A DNA stretch of 37,709 nt from the NCBI GenBank assembly GCA_030681555.1, contig JAUXRW010000025.1, forward strand, positions 1 to 37,709. Reading direction: 5' to 3'. The position numbers and the translations under genes were made by a program. This DNA is from Acidimicrobiales bacterium. Lineage in GTDB: Bacteria > Actinomycetota > Acidimicrobiia > Acidimicrobiales > VFJN01. Below, one piece after another: positions 31,075-37,709 of this stretch. The notes beneath the pieces were generated by a model. That model saw only the letters and a list, made by a program, of their open reading frames with translations. It was not told the DNA's origin and made no database searches. Numbering within the stretch: the first letter of the stretch is position 1; each line of letters opens with the position of its first letter.

Positions 31075-32592
31075 TCACTTTCGTAGGGCCTTGAGACGCT
31101 TCGCGACCCCACTGGAGTACGCAACCCCGATGGCCTTGTTGAGCAGTTCCGGGGTGGGTCGCTCGGAGCGCAGCATCATGCCGGCCATGCCCGGGGTGAA
31201 GGGGAACCGGTCCTCGACCACCGACTTGATCCGGCTGAACTCCCGCAGGCCCTCCTCGCCGTGGACGCGGCCGAACCCCGACCACTTCTCACCCCCGAAG
31301 GGCAGGGACGGGATGCCGGCGCCCAAGAGGGCATCGTTGATGTTGACCCCGCCCGTTATGAGCTCGCCGGCGATGCGCCGAGCCTCGGCTCGGTCCCGGG
31401 TGAAGACGCTGGAGTTGAGCCCGTAATCGCAGTCGTTGGCCACTGCGACGGCCTCAGTCACATCGGCCACGCGCATCACGGGAAGCACGGGCCCAAAGGT
31501 CTCCTCCCGCACCAGCTCCATGTCGGGGGTGACATCGGCGACCACGGTCGGGGCGAAGAAGCTCCCCGGCAGGTCGTCTCGCCTGGCGCCTCCGGCCACG
31601 ATCCGGCCCCCGCGGGCGACGGCGTCGGCGAGACGGCGTTCGATCACCTCCATCTGGGGCGGACGGATGATCGCACCCACGTGGGCGTCCGGCTCGGTCC
31701 CCTGCCGGAGCTCGCCGGTGAGTTCGGTGACCCGTACGACGAACTGGTCGTACACCGGTGCAACCACCAAGGCCCGCTCCACGGCTATGCAGGTCTGACC
31801 CGAGTTGGAGAACGCGCCCGCGACCGCAGCCCGCGCTGCCCGCTCGATGTCGGCGTCGTCGCAGACGATCATGGGGTCCTTGCCGCCGAGCTCCATCACC
31901 ACCGGGGTGAGCGTGTCCGACGCGGCAGCCATGATCCGTCGTCCGGTGATCGGGCTTCCGGTGAAGCACACCTTGTCGACCCCCGAGCGCACCACGGCCT
32001 CGCCGACCCGTCCGTCACCGGTCACCACGTGCACCAGGTCCATCCCGGCCGAGTTGACCACCTCGCCGAGGAGCACCCCGGTCAAGGGGGTCAGCTCGGA
32101 GGGCTTGAGCACCACGGCGTTCCCAGCGCCCAGGGCGAACGCGATGGCCTGCATCGGGACCGTCAGCGGATAGTTCCAAGGGGAGATCACCCCGATCACT
32201 CCGAACGGGCTGTACTGGACCCTGGCCCGCTTGATGACCAGTGGCCAGGTCGGCACCGATCGGGCTCGCAGGGCCTTGGGACCCGCGTGGGCCGCGTAGG
32301 TGAGCAGCAGGCACGAACTGAACACCTCCAGCCATGCGTCGGCGGCGGGCTTGCCCGCCTCCGCGGCCACCGTGCTGGCCAGGTCGTCGGCCCGATCGAC
32401 GATGGCCTGACGGATGGCCCGAAGATGCCGGGCCCGGTCACGAAGACTGAGCGCGGCGAAGTCCTTCGATGCCCGGCGTGCGGCGGCCGTGGCCCGGGCC
32501 ACGTCGTCGGGTCCCATGGCCGGGACCGCCCCCACCAACTCCCCCGTCGCGGGGTTCGAGGATTCGAGCTTGTCCGAGTCCGTAACGGTCAT
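31075..32592 (-). CDS. Aldehyde dehydrogenase
   Basis: A 505-residue NAD(P)-dependent enzyme oxidising aldehydes to acids. SPWNYPLTVPMQAIAFALGAGNAVVLKPSELTP forms the cofactor-binding stretch, FTGSPITGRRIM the Rossmann Gly turn, VVMELGGKD holds Glu234, and NSGQTCIAVER holds the nucleophile Cys268; the 34-residue spacing between them is the family norm. The ATG at 32592 has GGAGGG 8 bases upstream. It leads a leftward run with the HadA/HadB-like remnants. The substrate may be a fatty or terpenoid aldehyde given the neighbours; this is inference. Confidence 0.94.
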   Translation of the reverse strand: MTVTDSDKLESSNPATGELVGAVPAMGPDDVARATAAARRASKDFAALSLRDRARHLRAIRQAIVDRADDLASTVAAEAGKPAADAWLEVFSSCLLLTYAAHAGPKALRARSVPTWPLVIKRARVQYSPFGVIGVISPWNYPLTVPMQAIAFALGAGNAVVLKPSELTPLTGVLLGEVVNSAGMDLVHVVTGDGRVGEAVVRSGVDKVCFTGSPITGRRIMAAASDTLTPVVMELGGKDPMIVCDDADIERAARAAVAGAFSNSGQTCIAVERALVVAPVYDQFVVRVTELTGELRQGTEPDAHVGAIIRPPQMEVIERRLADAVARGGRIVAGGARRDDLPGSFFAPTVVADVTPDMELVREETFGPVLPVMRVADVTEAVAVANDCDYGLNSSVFTRDRAEARRIAGELITGGVNINDALLGAGIPSLPFGGEKWSGFGRVHGEEGLREFSRIKSVVEDRFPFTPGMAGMMLRSERPTPELLNKAIGVAYSSGVAKRLKALRK

Positions 32593-32831
32593 GGTGTGGA
32601 CCCTCCAGGCTGAGTACGACACTCGACAGGAAGTGTGTCATACGTCTGGGGGCCGTGCTCGGGGCATCGGAGCCGACGTCGCGCACCCAGGCCCGCGACC
32701 TGGCGCAAACTATGACGTCGTCCGAGACGAGCGTTGGCGGGATCGAGATCGCACGGTGACGGTGCAACCCTTGGGTCACACTGCGGGTAGCGATCTACGA
32801 GAGTGCCAGGTCCTTGATGGTCGGGCCGGCG
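32593..32831. other. Gap upstream of aldehyde dehydrogenase
   Basis: About 240 bases without a supported gene. It contains ACACT (32619-32623) and AGTGT (32632-32636), a short inverted repeat 8 bases apart that may be an operator, close to the aldehyde dehydrogenase start. Confidence 0.3.
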
Positions 32832-33044
32832 TTACGGACCCAGCGCCAGGCCTTCGAGGCAGCGGTTGACGCCCACCACTCGCTCGGCCGGGTCGTCCGA
32901 GTAGGCGAACTCGAACAACATGACGTTCTCGGCGAACTCCCCGATCTTGCCGTCGACGTGGTCGAGCACCGCGGCGTAGATCTCCACGTGGCGGGCCTCG
33001 TCCCAGCACTGCCTGGCCATGTCGGACTGGAACTTCCAGGGCAC
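32832..33044 (-). pseudogene. Ferritin-like protein fragment
   Basis: About 70 codons with the pattern of a ferritin-like diiron protein: QCWDEARHVEIYAAVLDHV carries an ExxH metal-ligand pair, and ERVVGVNRCLEGLAL matches the start of the later helix with its Glu. The N-terminal helix and everything after LEGLAL are missing: the frame ends at 32832 and homology does not continue. Upstream the frame stays open into the SDR gene. Both ends look cut, so this is most likely a remnant. It sits directly after the SDR gene on the same strand. Confidence 0.5.
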
Positions 33045-33085
33045 AAGGACGCCGACGGAATCGGCGCTCCACAGCCGGTCGGCGG

Positions 33086-33985
33086 CTAGATGCCCAGCTC
33101 GGTCAGCGGGGCCGCCTTGGCCACCAGGTCGGGGATCACGGCGCCGAGCTCATCGGCCTCCCACCGGTCGCCCTTGTCGAGCCCGGGGCCTTCGGTCCAA
33201 CCTTCGGCGACGCTGATCCGACCGCCGGCGACGTTGAACACCCGTCCGGTGATGTCCTTGGACTCCGGGCTGCCCAGCCACGCCACCAGGGGCGCGACGT
33301 TCTCCGGCGCGAAGGAGTCGAACTGGCCGGGCTCGGCCTGCATGGCACCGTAACCGAGGTTCTCGGTCATGCGGGTCCGAGCCCCTGGCGCGATGGCGTT
33401 GGCCGTTACGCCGTACCGCCCGAGCTCACGCGAGAGCACGATCGTGAAGGCGGCGATGCCGGCCTTGGCCGCTCCGTAGTTGGCCTGCCCCGGGTTGCCG
33501 TACAGCCCCGACGCAGACGAGGTGCTGATGATGCGGGCGTCGTTGGTCTCGCCGGCCTTCACGCGCTCCCGCCAGTAGGCCGCCGCCCACCGGCTCGGAG
33601 CGAACGTGCCCCGCAGGTGCACCTGGATCACCGCGTCCCACTCCTCCGCGGTCATGTTGACCAGCATCCGGTCCCGCAGGATGCCGGCGTTGTTGACCAG
33701 CACGTCCAGACCCCCGAAGGCCTCCACGGCGGTGTTGATCAGGTTCTGGGCGCCCTCCCAGTCCGAGACGTCGTCGCCGTTGGCGACGGCCTCGGCGCCC
33801 ATGCCGCGGATCTCGTCCACCACCTCACCCGCCGGACCGGTCGAGGAGCCGCTGCCGTCCACCTCGGCTCCGAGGTCGTTCACCACGACCTTGGCCCCTT
33901 GGCGCGCGAACTCGATGGCGTGACCCCTGCCGATCCCCCGGCCCGCGCCGGTCACGATCACAACCCGTCCATCACATATACCCAT
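33086..33985 (-). CDS. SDR-family hydroxyacyl-CoA dehydrogenase-like oxidoreductase
   Basis: A 299-residue short-chain dehydrogenase. VTGAGRGIGRGHA is the cofactor Gly motif, NDLGAEVDGSGSS is the insertion typical of peroxisomal-MFE/HSD17B4-like SDRs, NNAG follows, and the active site is ISTSSASGLYGNPGQANYGAAKAG (Ser, Tyr, Lys). Members oxidise 3-hydroxyacyl-CoA or steroid alcohols. AAGGAGG lies 4 bases before the ATG. It is 62 bases downstream of the acyl-CoA dehydrogenase gene on the same strand, consistent with one beta-oxidation operon. Confidence 0.92.
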   Translation of the reverse strand: MGICDGRVVIVTGAGRGIGRGHAIEFARQGAKVVVNDLGAEVDGSGSSTGPAGEVVDEIRGMGAEAVANGDDVSDWEGAQNLINTAVEAFGGLDVLVNNAGILRDRMLVNMTAEEWDAVIQVHLRGTFAPSRWAAAYWRERVKAGETNDARIISTSSASGLYGNPGQANYGAAKAGIAAFTIVLSRELGRYGVTANAIAPGARTRMTENLGYGAMQAEPGQFDSFAPENVAPLVAWLGSPESKDITGRVFNVAGGRISVAEGWTEGPGLDKGDRWEADELGAVIPDLVAKAAPLTELGI

Positions 33986-34047
33986 GCGTCCTCCTTGGGA
34001 TCATCGCCCAGGTCCAGAACGGACCCCGCGGGGCCGGCCATCGCCGA

Positions 34048-35292
34048 TCACGTGCGCAGCAGCTCGTTCCACGGGCCGCTGTCGGCCCGTGGTTCACGGG
34101 GCAGGCCTAGCACGCGCTCGCCGATGATGTTGCGCTGAACCTGCGAGGTGCCTGCGTAGATCGTTCCGGCCCGTGCGCCGAGGAAGGTGCCGACCACGCT
34201 GGCCGGGGTCATCTCCCCCTCGGCCACCCCGATGGCCACCGACGGTGGCGGACCGCTGGGGGCCAGCGCGTCGGCACCGAGGATGTCGACGGCCGCCTCC
34301 GTGACCTTCTTGTGGTACTCGCTCCACAGCAGCTTGAAGATGGACGACTCCGGGCCGGGTCCGTCACCGGCCAGGGCTCGCGTCAGGGTTCGCATCCCGA
34401 GGAACCGGATGAGCTCGACCTGGGTGTGAGCCCACGCCAGCCGGTCGCGGATCACGGGATCCCGGTTGCGACCCCGCTCCCGAGCGAGCTCGATGAGCGC
34501 GTCGAGCTCCTTGCGGTAACTGATCGACATGACCGTCGCCCGGCCGCCACGCTCGAACCCGAGCAGGGTGTTGGCCACCGCCCAGCCCTCGTCCACCTCG
34601 CCGATCACGTTCTCCTTGGCCGTGCGAGCATCGGTGAAGAACGTCTCGTTGAAGAGCGCGTGCCCGGTCATCTCCTTGATGGGCCGCACCTCGATGCCCG
34701 GCTGGTCCATGGGCACCAGGAAGAACGTGATGCCCTTGTGCTTCGGGGCATCGGGGGACGTGCGGGCCAACACGAATATCCAGTTCGCGGTCTGAGCCGA
34801 GGACGTCCAGATCTTCTGGCCGTTGATCACCCACTCGTCACCGTCGAGGACGGCCCGGGTGCTCAAGCCGGCCAGGTCCGAACCGGCACCGGGTTCGGAG
34901 TAGCCCTGGCACCACCGGTCCTCGCCCGAGATGATCCGCGGCAGGAACCGCCGCTTCTGCTCCTCGGTGCCTCGGGCGATGATCGTCGGCCCCAGCAGCC
35001 CGAACCCGAATCCATCGTTGCCGAACTCCAGCGGCACGTCGACACGAGTGAACTCCTCGGCGAGGATCACCCGCTCCAAGGGGCTGAGCCCGCCCCCGCC
35101 GTACTCGGCGGGCCAGGCCACCGCTCGCAGCCCGTTGGCGGCCAGGGTCTGCCGCCAGGCGGCGGTCCAGGTCTCCCGCTCCTGGTCCCCCATGGCAGCC
35201 GCGCCCCTCCAGCCCGCGGGGAGGTGGGCGTCGAGGAAGGCCCGGACCTCCTTGCGATAGGCCTCGGCCTCATCGTTGTACGTCGGGTCCAT
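34048..35292 (-). CDS. Acyl-CoA dehydrogenase, FadE-like
   Basis: A 414-residue flavoenzyme. The FAD/substrate loop is [15 protein letters not shown], then [14 protein letters not shown]; the C-terminal domain ends [26 protein letters not shown]. In this last motif the usual catalytic Glu (YEGTS) is Ala (YAGTS), as in many mycobacterial FadE proteins thought to work in heteromeric pairs or to use another residue as base. ATG at 35292 has GGGGGAGG just upstream. It heads the leftward lipid cluster. It differs strongly from the dehydrogenase at 3.6-4.8 kb, which keeps the Glu. Confidence 0.93.
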   Translation of the reverse strand: MDPTYNDEAEAYRKEVRAFLDAHLPAGWRGAAAMGDQERETWTAAWRQTLAANGLRAVAWPAEYGGGGLSPLERVILAEEFTRVDVPLEFGNDGFGFGLLGPTIIARGTEEQKRRFLPRIISGEDRWCQGYSEPGAGSDLAGLSTRAVLDGDEWVINGQKIWTSSAQTANWIFVLARTSPDAPKHKGITFFLVPMDQPGIEVRPIKEMTGHALFNETFFTDARTAKENVIGEVDEGWAVANTLLGFERGGRATVMSISYRKELDALIELARERGRNRDPVIRDRLAWAHTQVELIRFLGMRTLTRALAGDGPGPESSIFKLLWSEYHKKVTEAAVDILGADALAPSGPPPSVAIGVAEGEMTPASVVGTFLGARAGTIYAGTSQVQRNIIGERVLGLPREPRADSGPWNELLRT

Positions 35293-35417
35293 GTCCCTCC
35301 CCCATCTCCTCGGCGCTCGCCTGGACCCTCGCTTCTGCCGAGCATCGGTCGTCGCCGACGGCCGACCGAGCCCCGACCGCACGTTACGCGTGTGGGTGCG
35401 CCAGTACCCAAGGCGGT

Positions 35418-35462
35418 GTCGGTACCGGGCCCGACCGGGAAGCGCGAGACCCCGATACCGAC
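35418..35462. repeat. Imperfect 12-bp inverted repeat
   Basis: GTCGGTACCGGG (35418-35429) and CCCGATACCGAC (35451-35462) pair at 11 of 12 positions with a 21-base spacer. It lies in the gap between the divergent FadE gene and the ABC-exporter remnant, close to where the remnant begins. Confidence 0.45.
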
Positions 35463-35520
35463 CACGTCCACGCCAACAACGCCGACGGCATGCTCCCACC
35501 GCAGATCTCTCCAAGTTCCG

Positions 35521-36107
35521 ATTCAGCAGCGGGGCGGGGCCATCGTCCTGGACGGCCGCGACATCTCGACCATGGCCCGCTCGGAACTCAGATCCAAGAT
35601 CGGCATGGTCCTGCAGGACACCTGGCTGTTCGGCGGAACCACCAGGGACAACATCGCCTACGGCAACCCGAACGCCAACGATGACCAGCTCGTGTCGGCG
35701 GCGCGCGCCACTTACGTCGACCACTTCGTCGCCACCCTCCCGGAGGGATACGACTCGGTCATCAACGAGGAGGGCGACAACATCAGCGCCGGCCAGAAAC
35801 AGCTGATCACGATCGCCCGCGCCTTCCTCGCCGACCCGGCCATCCTGATCCTCGACGAGGCCACCAGCTCCGTCGACACCCGGACCCAGGTCCAGGTCCA
35901 GGTGGCGATGAACCGATTGCGGGCGAACCGCACCAGCTTCGGGATCGCCCATCGCCTGTCGACGATCCGGGGCGCCGACGTCATCTTGGTGATGGAGCGC
36001 GGCAGCATCGTCGAACAGGGCTCCCACAGCCAGCTGCTGGGCCAACGGGGGCCTACTTCCGCCTCTACAACAGCCAGTTCGTGGCGCCGGTGGTCGACCT
36101 CGAGTGA
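35521..36107 (+). pseudogene. ABC exporter ATPase remnant
   Basis: Only the later part of an exporter-type nucleotide-binding domain remains: [11 protein letters not shown], the Q-loop [26 protein letters not shown], signature [16 protein letters not shown], Walker [13 protein letters not shown] and switch His [13 protein letters not shown]. The whole membrane domain and Walker A are missing, so it cannot hydrolyse ATP alone. After LLGQRG the frame shifts at a G5 run (36047-36051); with one more G the normal ending [18 protein letters not shown] is restored to a stop at 36105-36107. It was probably one half of a heterodimeric multidrug or lipid exporter. Confidence 0.8.
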
Positions 36108-36143
36108 CGCTGGCGATGCCGGTAGTTACGAGACAACAAACGA

Positions 36144-36158
36144 ATCTTGTAGCAAGAT
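36144..36158. promoter_or_regulatory. Palindromic operator upstream of second MMPL gene
   Basis: ATCTTG-TAG-CAAGAT is a perfect inverted repeat with 6-bp arms and 3-base centre, in a locally AT-rich stretch ending about 50 bases before the MMPL start. It suits a TetR-type dimer. If translation began at the in-frame GTG at 36159 the operator would abut the start codon. Confidence 0.5.
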
Positions 36159-36209
36159 GTGGCCCGTGGCTCGCAACCCACCGACGGGCAAGCCGCTGGG
36201 GAGGTCCCG

Positions 36210-37709
36210 TTGCGTCTGACAAGCCTCGGCCGTTGGTGCTTCGTGCACCGAAGGATCGTCCTCGGGCTATGGGTTCTCGCGTTGGGAACCCTCGGTGCAC
36301 TGGCCTCTGGCGTGGGTGGCCGCTTCGTGAACGACTTCGCCGTGACGGGCTCGGAGGCCCAGCGTGCGTTCCAATCGTTGGAGGCGCGGTTCCCGGAGCT
36401 GCAGGGCGAGACCATACCGGTGGTGGTTCGAGCCGACGACGGGATCGCGGACCGGGGTGTACGGAACCGGATCGAGGAGATGCTCGAGGAGATGCGTGAC
36501 ACCCCCCATGTCGTCGGGGTGCTGGATCCCTACGGGCCCCTGGGAACCGTGTCCGACGACGGCTCGGTGGCACTGGCCCAGGTCCAGATGGATGCCCTGG
36601 GCCCGGACGTGGACACCGCCGCCGTCGACGCGCTGATCGAGATCGCCGAGCGACACCGTGCCGGCGACTTCCAGGTCGAGTTGGGTGGCCCGCTGATACA
36701 GATCGCCGAGACCGGATTCGTCGGCGGGAGCGAGGGTGTCGGCCTAGCTGCCGCGGTGATCATCCTGCTCGTCACCTTCGGGTCGGTCACCGCCATGAGC
36801 GTTCCGATCATGGTCGCCGCGCTGGGGCTGGGGGCGGGGCTCGCCGGGGTAACCCTGTTGACCCATGTGGTCGGGATCTTCACCTTCGCCCCACCGCTGG
36901 CGATGATGGTGGGACTCGGCGTCGGCAACGACTACGCGCTGTTCATCGTCACCCGGTACCGACAGGGCCTGGCGGACGGGATGTCTCCCGAGGACGCAAC
37001 CGCCACGGCCATGGGAACCGCGGGGCGGGCCGTGGTCTTCGCCGGAACCACCGTTGTGATCTCGGTCCTCGGGATGGTCCTGATGGGGCTGTCCTTCGCC
37101 AATGGGATGGCGTACTCGACGGCGCTCGTCGTCGCCTTGACCGTCATCGCGGCCATCACCGCCACGCCGGCCGCATTGGGCTTCGTGGGGAACCGGATCG
37201 ACAGCCTGCGCCTGCCGATCGGTCGCAAACGCAGCGCCGGCGAGTCCGCCTCCTGGCACCGCTGGAGTGCTTTGGTGCAGCGCCACCGCTGGCGTTTCCT
37301 GGCCGCCGGGGTCATACCGCTGCTGGTCCTGGCTGTTCCGCTACTGGCGATGCGGCTGGGTGGCCCGCAGTTCGGTGGCGACAACACCTCGTTCACCACC
37401 CGCCGTGCCTACGACCTGGTCAGCGAGGCTTTCGGACCGGGCACCAACGGTCCGCTCCTGTTGGTGGCAGAGCTCGACAACCGCACCCGGGATCTGGCGG
37501 CGCTCGAGGCCGTGGTCGAGCGGGCCACCGCACTCGGGGCGCGACGGGGTATTCCGGTCATCGTCAACCAGGCGGGAGACACGGCGGTGGCGACGATCAT
37601 CCCCGCCACGGCCCCCCACGCCGAGGAGACCGAACAGCTGGTTGACCGGATTCGTGACGAGATCGTCCCCGCCGCCACGGTGGACACCGGCACGCAGATC
37701 CGGGTCGGC
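36210..37709 (+). CDS. MMPL-family RND transporter (partial at C-terminus)
   Basis: At least 500 residues, running past the right edge. An N-terminal helix ([24 protein letters not shown]) precedes an extracytoplasmic loop to about residue 170, then a helix bundle ([43 protein letters not shown], with Asp-Tyr of the proton path; [23 protein letters not shown]), a cytoplasmic stretch, another helix ([22 protein letters not shown]) and the second loop. TTG at 36210 is preferred because GGGGAGG lies 5 bases upstream; in-frame GTG at 36159 adds 17 residues. It is homologous to the MMPL protein at 22.3-24.7 kb. With the neighbouring exporter remnant it suggests lipid export. Confidence 0.9.
   Translation, partial: MRLTSLGRWCFVHRRIVLGLWVLALGTLGALASGVGGRFVNDFAVTGSEAQRAFQSLEARFPELQGETIPVVVRADDGIADRGVRNRIEEMLEEMRDTPHVVGVLDPYGPLGTVSDDGSVALAQVQMDALGPDVDTAAVDALIEIAERHRAGDFQVELGGPLIQIAETGFVGGSEGVGLAAAVIILLVTFGSVTAMSVPIMVAALGLGAGLAGVTLLTHVVGIFTFAPPLAMMVGLGVGNDYALFIVTRYRQGLADGMSPEDATATAMGTAGRAVVFAGTTVVISVLGMVLMGLSFANGMAYSTALVVALTVIAAITATPAALGFVGNRIDSLRLPIGRKRSAGESASWHRWSALVQRHRWRFLAAGVIPLLVLAVPLLAMRLGGPQFGGDNTSFTTRRAYDLVSEAFGPGTNGPLLLVAELDNRTRDLAALEAVVERATALGARRGIPVIVNQAGDTAVATIIPATAPHAEETEQLVDRIRDEIVPAATVDTGTQIRVG

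Overview
The window is very GC-rich, compact DNA from an actinobacterium. GTG and TTG starts are common, and several genes begin 6-8 bases after a TANNNT -10 element, the arrangement of leaderless transcripts. The gene content (HspR-type regulator beside HSP20, GAF-ANTAR and STAS regulators, fused isobutyryl-CoA mutase, many acyl-CoA enzymes, MMPL exporters) fits a soil or aquatic Acidimicrobiia-like lineage, but no rRNA or other marker fixes the taxon. I saw no tRNA, rRNA, CRISPR array, integrase or transposase.

Left part, 1-6.5 kb. A partial haem-oxygenase-like iron enzyme diverges from a heat-shock pair (HSP20 plus a MerR/HspR-like regulator); two 11-bp inverted arms lie between them. Facing the pair is a leftward signalling operon: a GAF-ANTAR RNA-binding regulator, an overlapping STAS anti-anti-sigma factor, and a DNA alkyltransferase-like protein with Trp in place of the reactive Cys. 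An acyl-CoA dehydrogenase with a clear palindromic operator and cysS follow, both leftward.

Middle part, 6.7-30.2 kb. This is mostly housekeeping and transport: valS; a MscS channel, divergent from an APC permease carrying a C-terminal OB-fold; a 2-oxoglutarate/Fe(II)-type oxygenase with an overlapping MarR regulator; a 1071-residue fused B12 mutase (icmF); a SHOCT-like small protein; a cold-shock protein; a four-gene ABC operon (ATPase, permease, ATPase, permease) with 4-base overlaps, followed by a beheaded HATPase fragment; an MMPL exporter; a secreted subtilisin-like protease; a methyltransferase; and a leftward DJ-1/MFS/membrane-protein group.

Right part, 30.3-37.7 kb. A leftward lipid-catabolism cluster (acyl-CoA dehydrogenase, SDR, aldehyde dehydrogenase, HadA/HadB-like dehydratase subunits) is interrupted by broken genes: a frameshifted HadA, a HadB truncated at a 47-bp nested palindrome, a ferritin-like fragment, and an ABC-exporter ATPase remnant without Walker A. 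Two of the three apparent frameshifts fall in G5 runs, so they may be true decay or homopolymer sequencing errors. A second MMPL gene, preceded by a palindromic operator, runs off the right edge.

I found no obviously new multi-gene system. The most unusual items are the permease-OB-fold fusion, the paired inverted sites at the heat-shock promoter, the nested palindrome at the HadB truncation, and the cluster of broken lipid genes.
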